Shown here piece after piece: positions 36,574 through 47,041 of a stretch of DNA of 64,000 nucleotides (the stretch's first letter is position 1; every line of letters begins with the position of its first letter). The position numbers and the translations under genes were made by a program. The DNA lies in the NCBI RefSeq assembly GCF_902150065.1, contig NC_043996.1, positions 18,643,485 through 18,707,484 of the forward strand, written 5' to 3'. Source of the stretch: Myripristis murdjan. Lineage: Eukaryota; Chordata; Actinopteri; Holocentriformes; Holocentridae. Below the pieces are notes generated by a model. That model was not told the origin of the DNA and did not search any database. It was given only the letters and a program-made list of their open reading frames with translations.

Positions 36574-37751
36574 TTCCTACTGTGCTGTGTCATGATGCAG
36601 CAGCGGCAGATTAAACAAGATGACATTTTGTGTCATCTTTCATCCTTCATTATTGTAAAGCTCTGGTCTCAGAGGCCAGGCCAAATGCATCCTAAACACA
36701 GTGCCACACATCTCTCTTGCTTGGTACTCAGTGGCAACAGCTAGGCCAATATTTTTTCTCAGTTATGGATAGTATATACAGTATATAGGAACTAGATTTT
36801 TCTATTACAGTACATGCTGTTGAGTATACCTTTTGAGATAGTGGTGTTTTCATTGGTGGGGGATGCTGGAGAGAACTGGGACACACCATCAGTCCATTTC
36901 CTGATTCTGTGCCACCCTGTCATTCTGTGGCTAAGGGATGTACTGGAACGTATTTGTCAGAACGAATGGACTCAGAGGGAGCCAGACCACGACATTGAGT
37001 GTCTGTGTGTGTGTGTCAGACAGGGAAAGAGGGACAGAGAGAGAGAGAATGAGAGAGAAATCACTCACAGAGATGCTGGACAGCCTGGGTCGACTCCCAC
37101 TATAGCAATCTTCTGCCTGTGGTGCGAAGATATCCTGGAGCTCCTCAGCCCAACTGCAACTGTTTACCATGCAGCCTCTTCCCCCTCTCTTGTGCTGAAT
37201 GTCAGAGCTGTCATTATCTCCAGAGTCCTCCCACCAATGTCTTGTGCCCTTTTTTATGAATAGCTCTCCCTCCTCTTCTTCATCCATGTCCATGTCATAG
37301 TCCTCCATACAGACGTCTGAGGAGTGGGAGGAGCAAATTTCAGCTTTGTGGGAGGGACCTAGACTCCTGGCTGGGAATGTGGCCAGAGACAGACTGAGGA
37401 TAATCACTTAAATCTGAAAAAGAAAGAAAGAAAAAAAAAAAACAATCCCTTAAATCCCTATGGGTTCTCAACTTTTATGTGGTCATAGAATTAAAACACA
37501 GTGGTAAAGGTAACTGCTGTAATGGTGGCTTAGAGTGAAAATGTTGGGAATGTTCTGTATGCACACACTATTATGTATGTCATTCAAAAATAGATCAGTA
37601 TTTCAAGACAGAAACAGATCCATAAATTATGACATTTTTTTTGTTCCTCAAATGTATACACAGTGCATCAAGAATTAATATGACCTATAACATAGAATGA
37701 AAATTTGTAGTACTCACATTCACTGTAGCGATGCAACCACTCCTCAGATGC
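28340..37751 (-). CDS. schip1: schip1, schwannomin-interacting protein 1 (5' end not resolved)
   Basis: Exons (5' to 3'): 37718-37751, 37069-37370, 33072-33181, 30307-30424, 29840-30046, 28623-28746 and 28340-28437, all phase-compatible. SCHIP1 is a cytoplasmic coiled-coil protein that binds merlin (NF2) and, through the IQCJ-SCHIP1 form, ankyrin G at axon initial segments and nodes. Seen: acidic [32 protein letters not shown], then [79 protein letters not shown] and the leucine-rich coil [20 protein letters not shown], all as I recall for human SCHIP1. The frame ends at TGA just after DIEDLTR; mammals continue with a HAESQQ-type tail. The first coding exon was not found; an internal start at Met 37306-37308 (MEDYDM) is possible. 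The two most 5' exons are the least certain. Confidence 0.85.
30150..30215. repeat. Dispersed repeat tail with (GAAT)n end
   Basis: The sequence cgcgacccttgtgaggataagcgg followed by gaatgaatgaatgaatg matches a common fish interspersed-repeat 3' end that I recall, probably LINE- or SINE-derived. It sits in a schip1 intron. Its class is uncertain. Confidence 0.4.
30425..33071. other. schip1 intron
   Basis: Holds a TG tract (about 31479-31507), several poly-T runs (31722, 32460, 32725) and a CA tract at 32986-33054 next to the exon. No additional exon is supported. Confidence 0.55.
32986..33054. repeat. (CA)n microsatellite beside schip1 exon
   Basis: CA repeat that ends 18 bases from the donor site of the 33072-33181 exon. 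On the transcribed strand it is a TG run inside the start of the intron. Confidence 0.9.
33182..37068. other. Large schip1 intron
   Basis: Contains CA tracts at 34639-34684, 35116-35138 and 36538-36570, a purine-rich block at 35715-35900 and a pyrimidine-rich block at about 35980-36030. No exon is supported. Confidence 0.55.
35715..35900. repeat. Polypurine block in schip1 intron
   Basis: About 185 bases almost entirely G and A, followed 80 bases later by a CT-rich tract (about 35980-36030). On the minus strand this is CT-rich and produces only low-complexity frames. Confidence 0.85.
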
Positions 37752-39307
37752 CTGACATGAAAATGCGAAAGTAGCAATCAGGCTGAAACAAAGATAAGCA
37801 GAGGTCAAACTACTGTGTTGCATAAAAAGGCAGCTGCTGCTGCTGTTGCCGGACAGAGACAGAATGATGTTCGCCTGAGGATGAATTTTAGGTTCTCTTG
37901 CTGAATCTATTGTAGAGATCTTAAGCTGGACATCAGTGCCCTACAAAATCCAGGTGGCTGTCATCCAAGAACTGTAGAAAAATGAAAAACAAAATCTATA
38001 GAGTGGTAAAAACACGCTTGCTTTCAAAGCTACCAGCATCCCCATGCCCCATTGTTGTCACGTGTGGCTTGGTTTCACCAACGCATGTGTGTGTATCTGT
38101 GTTTGTTAGTGTGTTTCTGTACCATCATGCAGTGCCTGGAGGAGAGCACCATGTGGAAATATATAGGAACGGACAGAATGGGGTGTGTGTGTGTGCGACT
38201 GTGCGTGTGAATGCATTGGGTTGGGGGGGTGCACTGTAAATCTCCACAGCATTACTGGAAGCAAAATGAAAGAGGGATACAAATACATAGAAAAGACAGA
38301 TTTAAAAAAGGAAACTGCAAACTCATCTTTTTGTAACCTCAGTCGTCCCAAGAGATGTAAACTGGGCATGCATTCTTTGCCATCTGATGCATTTCACATT
38401 CATAGAATTACATTTCCATCTGTATGTTGCCCATCACAACCAGTCATCTGATGGCAGCTTCACTGGAGCAGTGAGAGATTGAGAGCCTTGCCGATGGACA
38501 CATGTATCTGCAAGAGGGGAGAGGATTACTCATTCTACTCATCCATATTTTTCCTGCCGGACTAGTGAAATGGAAATGACTCTGGTTGCAAGCGTGTTTA
38601 TTTAAACTTTATTATTGGTAACAAGTATTATGAAGATGAATGGTCATGCAAGTGTGCTCACAATCCAGGCCAGAAGTCATGCTTAGAAGAGATCATTGAT
38701 AATCTACAGTATATTGCTGGGAACGTTTTCTATACAAGTCCTAGGGGGAAAAATGACTGTAAAACCTAAAATATGTATCAACTAGCTAAGAAAGAGAAAG
38801 TTCCCCCTTTTCCTTGCAGCACCAGTGCTTTCATAAGCCTTGAACTGTGTTTTGGGACAGACTGCATCATTTTATCTCAAAGGTTGAGTCATCTTTGAGG
38901 TCACACAAGCAGTTTATGAAACCAAAACTGGCTTTGCAAAGCAGTGATTCCTACTGATAGCAATTTACTACCAAGCATAATCCATTGCTCATGAGTCCAG
39001 ATTTTAACAGTCCTCACATTAGGTTATTTGTGTTTGAGTTTTGGCCTTTCACAATTTAGGATCATGATTGTGTTTAGAAAGTATCATTGACAAACTTTCT
39101 TTGCCAAGATTGTGAATAAAATAGCCAGTTTCTACTCCACTCTTTGAATTACGTTAATTTCAAATTTGTTTCAAGTTAGTTCTATTTCATGTAAGGTTTG
39201 TTTTATCAGCTTATGTACCGTAGAACATGCTGCTACACACAAAATAAGGGCAATAGTTTTCCTTGCAAGTGTAAATTATAAACAGGCAAAGTTCTAAGTA
39301 AAATATA
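37752..39307. other. Region between schip1 exons and the ZP-N-like cluster
   Basis: Should hold more 5' schip1 sequence or its promoter, but I could not identify an initiating exon. A TG-rich patch lies at 38083-38215. Confidence 0.45.
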
Positions 39308-39313
39308 TTTATT
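39308..39313 (-). promoter_or_regulatory. Polyadenylation signal of ZP-N-like gene A
   Basis: AATAAA on the minus strand about 115 bases after the stop codon, a similar distance to those of copies C and D. Confidence 0.6.
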
Positions 39314-39428
39314 GACAATACTCAAAGCAACAATTTCTGAAAGACAAGATTTATGCAGAGAAATTGAAGTTGCTTTTGTTGTTAATACATGTATTCAGAC
39401 ACTATTGGGTGAACCCTAGCAAGTTTAG

Positions 39429-41368
39429 TTAGTCATAATGGCCAAAGGTGTTGATCAAAGATTTCCAGTCAATTTTAGAAGGATCTTTTTGGTCCATGGG
39501 TTGAGGAAACTTAAGCAAATCTTGCCAGTAGTTGTGGACCGAACTAGGGTCTTCTTGAGAGGAGAATCCAGATCTGTAAGTGGCCGAAGGAGAGAGTTTC
39601 TGGTTGTTCTCTGCATTCACACTCTGTCTGAATTGAACGACTGGAATGAAGGGGTCCTTATCGAAAGGAACAAAGTCAGCTGCAGGGCTTGTAAACTTCG
39701 TGGTGATAGTAGCTTTACTAGTCTTCGTGGAAGTTGTAGTCTTACTCTGCGTGGTGGTAGTCTTTGTAGGGTATGGAGGCTGACCATAGTAATTGTTAAT
39801 AGTTGGGTTATAGTAAATCTGAGCTTTGTCTGGTAATGGCCGGGAAGTAGTGGTTCCTTTTGAGCCATTGGTGGGTTTAGAAGTTGTAGTCGCTGTCAAA
39901 TTATAAAACTGTTTCAAGTAGTTGTAGTAGGCCATGTAGTAGTGATAGTAAGGATGATTGGGATCTATTAAGGGACCGGGTGACTTGGTGGTTGTAGTTG
40001 TAGTCGCTGGCTTTATCGTTGTTGTAGAGGCTGCATACATTAGATAGTAGTAATACATATAGGGGTTATAGAAATAGGAGTTGGGATGAACATATCTACG
40101 ATTCCTGCTTGATCGGGGTCTGATCATGTGCATCTTCCTATTAGCTTCCCAACGGGAAGGATTCCTGGGTTTATCAGCAGGCATAGCGGTAGTCAAAAGT
40201 GGAGTTGTTGCATCAGAAGCAGTCAATATGGGGCACATCAGTTTGACCGGAGTCTCTTGCCAACGTAGGGACAACACATAATTACCACTCTGAAATGAGA
40301 CCAGGAAAGCACCATTAAACCAAGAAGACAAGAAAATGACACAAGGGATACAAAGGCTGAATCTTAACTCTAGAGACAGTGGAATGCTTCATCTAAAGAC
40401 AGCATGTTGTCACACACACACACCTTTAACTATCCACTGGAACTTGTGAGTTTGGTTTACATAATTTTGAGTGTTCTGAACACTGTAAAAATCAGTTTAC
40501 AGCTAAGATAACATGCTTGACATTACAAGTGATAACCATGGTTTGTCATTAAAATGGCTAAACAATATGTACACACTTAAGTTAACTTAAAGGAACTTTA
40601 CAGTCATGGGTCAAGTTAATAAAAAGGTGTACCTCTTGTTTCATATTACAGCCATCATATGGTGCCTCCAAAATGAGACCAGAGGAGTTCTGCTGCAGAC
40701 TGTAACCACAACCTTGAGGAACCTGGCTTAGTGGCAGGGGAGGTGCATTACCTGTGAAAAGGTAAAGACACCACAGCTCAAACAATATCCTGGCTTAATA
40801 TTTCTTTTGAATGCAAAATTGAAGAAACCATGGTTATTTTACCCATATCTAGTTGCAAGTAAAAGGCTCCAAGCCCCACTGCATTTAATTTCATCTTGTC
40901 ACTACTGCATTGCAATGAGGAGTCCAGGCGACTCCATGCTGTCTCCCCAGACAAGGCATTCTTCGGCTCTCTTTCCAGATAGTGCTCTGGCCTCTCTGAG
41001 AGTTCAGAAGTTCAGATACAAATCTTGATAAAGGCAGTTTGTTTTGTTATGAGAGTAGTTAGTTGTTGTATGTCCATGTAATGTACCAAACTAGAAAGGA
41101 TATATAAAAAAATCTTACCTGTGCCAACTACTTCTTGTAGCACTCCAGGGTTTCTTGTAGAGGCAGTTTCTGACATTTGGTTAATATCTGTCATGTTAAA
41201 GATAATCCTTCCTGTCCTTACTGCTATCATTGCTGCCTCAGTGACGTTTGCTCTCTTGTCCAGCAATCTCAAGCTAAAACAAGGTAGACATGGGACCAAA
41301 GTGCACATGAGAAGTACAACTGCTGCAGCCTGGTGTGATCTGCATTTCCCTCCATCCTCACCTGCCAT
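39429..41368 (-). CDS. ZP-N-like secreted protein, cluster gene A (Tyr/Thr-rich tail)
   Basis: Exons (5' to 3'): 41119-41368, 40843-40995, 40633-40751 and 39429-40289, phase-perfect for 460 residues. A positively charged start and hydrophobic stretch (AAAVVLLMCTLVPCLPC) form a signal peptide. Exons 2-4 encode four spaced cysteines: LQCSSDKMKLNAVG (C1), GCGYSLQQNS (C2), APYDGCNMKQE (C3) and WQETPVKLMCP (C4). With the pattern APYDGC then YVLSLRW, this resembles the ZP-N half of a zona pellucida module, though no ZP-C follows. The last exon encodes about 240 residues of low complexity: poly-Tyr and Asn (YYYYLMY, HPYYHYYMAYYNYL) alternating with Thr/Lys runs (TTTTTTK, KTTTSTK), a mucin-like tail probably O-glycosylated. 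I do not recognise a named gene. Same exon plan as copies C and D, so it is one paralogous family; function is not known, and extracellular matrix or egg coat is an inference. Confidence 0.75.
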
Positions 41369-41434
41369 ACTGATGGTGCACACCAAAAACAAATGATAAA
41401 CACTCTGCTTTGCTGTCAAGAACAACTATGAATC

Positions 41435-41605
41435 ACAGCTTTTAATACTGAGTACGCTCTGGCCCCTGGTAGGGAAACTCCTTAATCCACCAATCAGATC
41501 CAACTTGGGGCCAATCCACCGGTTAATTGAACTGGCAACAGGTGGATTGATTTAGCATCATCATCACATGTGTAATGCTATTGTTGTCATCCATTTTATG
41601 TGCCA
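41435..41605 (-). promoter_or_regulatory. Shared promoter block, gene A
   Basis: TATTAAA (rc of 41441-41447) lies 73 bases upstream of the ATG, then a CCAAT-containing block (ccaccaatcagatc) and about 120 more bases that closely match the block upstream of gene C. The TATA-like element has the same spacing to the ATG in both genes. Confidence 0.6.
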
Positions 41606-41857
41606 GCTTATATGTATTGTAAGGCATAAAGTAGTAGAAGTACAAGTAAAAAAAAAAAAAAAAAAAATCAACCGATAAATGGACATGGCCTCACATATTG
41701 GAGCCATATCCCTATAATATATTATGTACAGATTCTGTATCATAATTGAAGAACTATCAGTTTCTTTTATTGGTCTACCAGGTTCAGTACAATCTCAGTG
41801 GGTGAATGTGTAACAAGCTAGATTTTAAAGAGAGACAGCATGGCTATTAGTGAAAAA

Positions 41858-41952
<95 letters not shown>

Positions 41953-42839
41953 CCCCAGTTAATTGCAATACGAATCTTATTTAAGGCCAAAAAACAAACT
42001 TGGAATTGTGATTGTTTGATACCTAAGGCCTTGCATGAGTTTCACTCTTATACTGTGTTAGGTAATTTAATGTGTGGATGATCATGAAACTCTTTGATTT
42101 TTATATTTTCCAGTGTGACAATGGTACCTTCCAATTAGAGCTCTGCTCTTCTTGAATTGATCTTGATCTTTTGTGCTATGTCTGATGAAAAAATGGCCTC
42201 CAGAATTAAAATGTGCTTTGTCTTTAGGATTATTTGGCTTGCTCAGTTTTACTGCGATAGTCCTCATTGAAATGAGTAGCCTAGGTATGTGAATATAATC
42301 TTCATTCCGTCTCCCTTTTGAGACCACAGCTGAGGGAAACTGAACATTCTTTCAAATACAGATAGATTGCACATTGTTTAGCAGGTTTCCATGGTACAAG
42401 ACAAATTACAAACTTTACAAAGTCTATTCATGGAACAAATATTATTTAACACAATTTTAAGTCATCTGTGCATCCATATGAGAAGCTGAATTAATGGGGT
42501 TCATGGTTACATTTGCACAGACAAATTGGTATTATGAAATAAGGTGTGAACCAAATTCTTGTCAATTAGTTGTCCAGGAAATTGTAAAAAATGCCTGTGA
42601 CAAACTGCCATGCCCAATCTATGCTCATGCCAAAAACCAAGAAATTGTTGAGCATCATTCTACAATTACTTGCACATGCAACCAAGCTGTTACTGGAGCA
42701 AAAAAGTTTTACACAATTTCCAACATGTATCAAGGATTACACAAAGTAGTTGATTTTATTTTGTCAGTGACACTAGAAATGGATCAGCTGGAAACCAGTG
42801 TACTAGGGCTCATGCAGCAGTTGTAGTGGTCCTTGTAGG
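41606..42839. other. Flank between gene A and relic B
   Basis: Holds a poly-A at 41649-41667 and an (AT)n tract running into poly-T at about 41863-41952. Otherwise it is AT-rich sequence matching in pieces the regions upstream of gene C (about 46.74-47.04 kb) and 3' of gene D (about 48.49-49.02 kb), so it is part of the tandemly duplicated unit. The frame at 42494-42826 (+) has no known domain. Confidence 0.6.
41863..41952. repeat. (AT)n followed by poly-T
   Basis: Simple AT dinucleotide run followed by a T homopolymer, in the 5' flank of gene A. Confidence 0.9.
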
Positions 42840-44160
42840 CTAGGTTGTTGGAATAGTAAAAGGAAAAAAACCCGGGAAAACAGGACCCCCAAATGGAGGG
42901 AAGAAATTAAAACGTGGAAATGTTGGAGCTGGGGTTGTCATTTTTGGTGTGGTCATGGGTGGAGGAGGGGCAGTGACGTGATAATGGTAAGGTGGGTAGG
43001 GATGGTAATGTGGAAACAGGGGGATATTAGGGCTCTGTCCCAATTCAAAGGTTGTACGCTACCTAGGTCGTATTTGTAGTGCTTACATCATGGCGCCGCG
43101 ACAAGTGCTGTCCCAATTCAATTTTACCGCGCGGGGTCCTGCAAATGCAGCCTACCGATCCAGCCTATTTTTGACTAATTTGCAGGATACACCTCCATGA
43201 TGCTTTGCGGCCGACATTTCAGCCTACTTCCCAGGGTACCTTTCGGTCCAGTTGAATTTCTGGATCAGCCACCATTGCTGGAATTATTAAGCATGTTTTA
43301 GACCATCTTAATGTTTATATCATGACGTTTTGATAAGTTTTCATGCCTATAATTACCACCATAGATTCGGTTTAGCTGTTAACTGTATCCGAACAACGCC
43401 TGTAAATGCAACTTTAGTTAGATAGGAATTTTGCATGATGTTTCCATAGCAACCATCAGCGCATCAGGTACGTTACAATGTTGCGATGTGTACAATTACT
43501 TTAATTGGGATAGTGTGTTGCAATTTGTGAGGTGTAACAATTATCTTAATTTTCTGCATCTTCATGAAGACAAAATAAAATAAAATACAAAAAACAATAG
43601 AATCAATGTTGTCCATCTTGAGAGCGTTGAAGCTGCTTATCGTTTTGTTTCATGCACAGATGTTCACTGACACACCTCCAAAACCTACTTCGGCATTTTA
43701 CGCTGCATCACTCGAATGCACTTCGAGAAGCCTCAATAATAATGACGTAGGAATCCTCCGCAGGCTACACTGTCCCAATTCACTAAACCTTTAGTTCCGG
43801 TAAACTTGATATTGGCACCTACGTCAGATGCCTCCTAGGTGGGCACCGTAGGCTGCGACCTAGTAGTCATCTAGCCCTTTGATTGAGACAGACCCTAGGT
43901 TTCTGTGTGGTTGTGGCCTTTGTAGTAGAGACAGGTGCTGGAGGAAAAAGGTGATGATAATGTCAGAGAGGTGGAAAGACGTATGGAGAAGGAAGCTGGG
44001 AATTCCCAAGTGGTGACTTTTTTCTTGTTCTGGGCTGAAGCACGGGCTGAGGCATCTGGGGCAACCTGGGCATCTCATGCATCTGTTGATGTGAAGGAGG
44101 GTGCCACTGTGTCTGAGGCATTTGTGGTTCTGGGGCAACCTCATTTGAATTTGCTCAATT
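42838..44160 (-). pseudogene. Relic of a ZP-N-like cluster gene (copy B), last exon only
   Basis: The minus strand at 42840-43025 encodes YPPYHYHVTAPPPPMTTPK and FPRFNFFPPFGGPVFPGFF, matching the C-terminal tail of copies C and D (PYHYHITAPTPP, FFNFFPPFGAPVFP). The strand at 43898-44160 matches the upstream part of the same last exon (PQ-, MRCPGCPRC-type frames and the LLQRPQPHR segment), but the reading frame is no longer continuous. The two pieces are split by a transposon with TA target duplication (43030-43895). No exons 1-3 lie between it and gene C, so the copy lacks its signal peptide and cysteine module. It is a dead fragment of the family. Confidence 0.75.
43030..43895. mobile_element. 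Non-autonomous DNA transposon with TA target duplication
   Basis: Begins GGGCTCTGTCCCAATTC and ends with the near-inverse CAATCAAAGGG/GGGTCTGTCTCAATC (minus strand). TA flanks both ends (43028-43029 and 43896-43897). The uninterrupted sequence in copies C and D (gggggaaaataggtttc) gives the empty site. Inner blocks ctacctaggtcg and cgacctagtag are also inverted. About 866 bases, no recognisable transposase. Superfamily is not assigned; the 'gtcccaattc' type terminus is common among fish DNA transposons. Confidence 0.8.
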
Positions 44161-44404
44161 CAACCCACAGTGATTTGACTTAATTCTTGTTACTTGAAAA
44201 GAAATTGTTTCTGTAACTACTGTCATACTTAACCTACACCCATGCTGAAACCAAATAATGGCTATGCCACTGTGGCAAATTAATAAGAGCCTTCTTTATT
44301 TCCAACATTCCTTGCAGCATGTTATAAGTGCCACCAAGTTTAAAAAAAAAAAAAAAGGAGAATTCCAACACACAATTAGGCAAAGTAGTTGTTGCATAAT
44401 ATAT

Positions 44405-44410
44405 TTTATT
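44405..44410 (-). promoter_or_regulatory. Polyadenylation signal of cluster gene C
   Basis: AATAAA on the minus strand about 100 bases downstream of the stop codon, conserved in position in gene D. Confidence 0.65.
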
Positions 44411-44505
44411 AGTACAGTGACACTAGAAATACATCAGCTGGAAACAAGCTTAGTAGGGCTCATGCAGAAGTCTTAGTGGTTTTTGTTGTTGGAAGAATAA
44501 AGGCA

Positions 44506-46325
44506 TTAAAGCCTGGGAAAAACAGGAGCCCCAAATGGAGGGAAGAAATTGAAAAAAGGTGGAAATATTGGAGCTCGGGTTGTTGTTGTTGTTTGTGTGG
44601 TCGTGGGCTTGGTTGTTGGGTGAAAGTGTGGGAAAGGCCAGAACATGGGATGTGGCGGAAAGGGAGGAAAGAAATGGCCATGGAAGGGGATTGGTGGCTT
44701 TGTAGTTTGAGTTGTAGTTGTGGGTGGAGTAGGGGCAGTAATGTGATAATGGTAAGGTGGATAGAGATGGTAAAATGGAAACGGGGGGAAAATAGGTTTC
44801 CGTGTGGTCGTGGCCTTTGTAGTAGTAGTGACAGGTGCAAAAGGAAAATGGTGATGATAATACCCGTGAGGTGTAAAGTGGAATGGAGAAGGAAACTTGA
44901 ATCCAGCTGGCGAATGACCACTTGCTCTGGGCTGGAGCACCGGATGAGGCATCTGGGGCAACCCGGGCACCTCATGCATCTGGGGCAACCCGGGCTTCTG
45001 GGGCATCTCAGGCTTCTGGGGCATCTCATGCATCTGGGGCATCTGTTGATGTGAAGGAGGATACCACTGTGTCTGAGGCATTTGTGGTTTCGGGGCAGCG
45101 GTCGGAGCCACAGAGGTTGCGGGTACAGGACACGAGAGTGAGACTGGAATTCCTTGCCAGAGCATTGGCAGAACATAACCTCCATTCTGAAGGAGAGGAG
45201 AAAGAACACAAGTTGTTGGACCACCCAATAAAATAATCACTTCTATGTTGAAGAAAATCATTGCCATCATCCTGTCATTGCTAAGGAAATTATCTACTCC
45301 TGTCAAGTAGATAGCATTATGGCAGCATAGCTTTATGTAGAATGTCATGCCTTACATTTCAGCAACAAATGTTACCTCTTGCATCATATTGCAGCCATTG
45401 TAAGGAACCGCCATAGCAAGGCCGAGGGAGTTACTACGCATGTTGTATCCACAGGATGGAGGAACTTGGTTAAGAGATACTGGAGGTGCACTTCCTGTAG
45501 AGCATGAAAACAAATGTAAATGTGTCACCATGCACAAGCTTTTGCCTCCCCTCACTGCATAGAGCTGATGTCTAAAAGACTCTGTACCTCGGTCCAGCAT
45601 AAACTGTGAGGCTCCTGGTCCCGATGTTCGGAGCTTCATGTGATCCTCGCTGCACTGCAATGAGGGAGACATGCGCTTCCATGCTAATTCAGTGGAAGTC
45701 ATATCTTTGAATTGCCCTTTGGACTGACCTGAAAGACAAGATTAAATGCTAGCAAAACCCCAGTTTGTATTTTCTCCACAACCTTTGGGTTTTTCAGTGC
45801 ATAAATGATTTAGCACAGGCAACATATAGGCATTTATATGGACAACGTTAAGCCAAGGATTAGCTACCATCTCAAACAACATCTATATTTCAGTTTACAA
45901 CAAGACATTTTAATGTTGAAGATCCTTTTAAGGTCAACTTGCTCTATACTTTAGGTGATACTACATAAATCTTGACATCTTATCCTGAATCACTATATTC
46001 GACAAAATCCATGAGAACTGATTAATACAAGACCTTGAGTAAGAAGACTGTCGCAGGTTGCAGTCATGTCACTGGTCTACGTCTTGAGTTTCCTACCTGG
46101 ATCATCTGCTTGGTAAGTGGTTTCATCTTCCCCAGAGGCAGTTTTTGACAGTAGATTAAGATCCTTCCCATTAAAGAGAATCCTTCCCGTCCTAACTGCA
46201 TTGACTTGTTTCTTACCCAACGCTCTCAAGCTAAAACAAGGTAGACATGGTGCCAAAGCAAACACAAGAAATACAACTGCTGCAGTCCAGCGTGAACTGC
46301 GTTTCCCTCCATTCTCAGATGCCAT
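44506..46325 (-). CDS. ZP-N-like secreted protein, cluster gene C (Pro/His/Thr tail)
   Basis: Exons (5' to 3'): 46097-46325, 45588-45728, 45376-45494 and 44506-45186, phase-perfect for 389 residues. Start MASENGGKRSSRW, then the hydrophobic signal AAVVFLVFALAPCLPCFSL. The four-cysteine module reads SLQCSEDHMKLRTSG (C1), VPPSCGYNMRSN (C2), VPYNGCNMMQE (C3), GGYVLPMLWQGIPVSLSCP (C4), closely like gene A. The last exon codes for a short M-P-Q/K repeat (MPQKPEMPQKPG), then a long tail of His/Phe/Pro clusters (HHHFPF, PPFPFYHLYPPYHYH) separated by Thr-rich runs (TTTTKATTTRK, TTTQTTTTTR) and ending FFPPFGAPVFPRL. The tail has several open frames on both strands because of its biased composition; the annotated frame is the one that continues the cysteine module. 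Name and function unknown. Its last exon is nearly identical to that of gene D although the first exon is not. Confidence 0.75.
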
Positions 46326-46397
46326 ACTAAACAACACACCTAAATCAGATGGAAAGCACTCTGCTTGCAATCAAGGAAAAAACTGTGAATCGGAGCG

Positions 46398-46565
46398 TTT
46401 AATACTGAGTACATTCTTGCCCCTGGTAGGGAAGCTCCTTAATCCACCAATCAGATTCAACTTGGGGCCATTCCACCTGTTAATTGAGCTGGCAACAGGT
46501 GGATCGATTTAGCGTCATCACCAGGTGTGTCATGCTATTACTGTCCTCCATTTTATGTGCCACTT
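46398..46565 (-). promoter_or_regulatory. Shared promoter block, gene C
   Basis: TATTAAA (rc of 46398-46404) is 73 bases upstream of the ATG, as in gene A. It is followed by the same CCAAT block and about 130 bases of near-matching sequence up to ccattttatgtgccac. Confidence 0.6.
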
Positions 46566-47041
46566 CTGCACATTTATCTGAGGGCATAAAGGAGAAGTCG
46601 AAATCAAAACTGCTTCCTCATACGAAGGGTAGTGCCCTTATACATTTTTTTATATAACAACTGAGTAGGTTTCATTTTTGCATTGCATTATTGAGTTGTG
46701 TTTGTTGCAGAAATATGTATCACACAATATTTTTGCATCTGTGGTTGCTGTTAATGTCTTTATGTTTCAGAACCATCACAATGGGTGAATGTGCAGCAGT
46801 GCTGGATTTCACATCAAAACTCATGGCTTGGTTTGGCCATTGTTGAAATTACTTATTTTACTCAGTTAATTGCAATTCAGACCTTGTTTAAGGCCAAGGT
46901 CCATGACAATCTTGGAATTGTGGATGTTTTATATCCAACGGTTTTTTCCCCACTTCTTTGGTTTTCATATTTGCTGGTGTTGTAACAATCTTACTTTACC
47001 AAATCTTTATCATTTGTCCATAAACACAATACATGTGTAAG
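46566..47041. other. Upstream flank of gene C, part of the duplicated unit
   Basis: AT-rich. The segment from about 46.86 kb (cagttaattgcaat, aaggccaa, cttggaattgt) matches the flank upstream of gene A at about 41.96 kb. Confidence 0.5.

Noticed and set aside
44476-45054. 192-residue plus-strand frame opposite gene C last exon (and the similar one at 49834-50259)
   Set aside because: Antisense shadow of the low-complexity exon. It mirrors the biased composition, has no domain, and gene C is fixed by splice phase on the other strand.
44460-45224. 254-residue alternative minus-strand frame over gene C last exon
   Set aside because: Overlaps the same exon in another frame. It does not join in phase with exon 3, and is open because codon repeats such as ATGCCCCAG lack stops in several frames.
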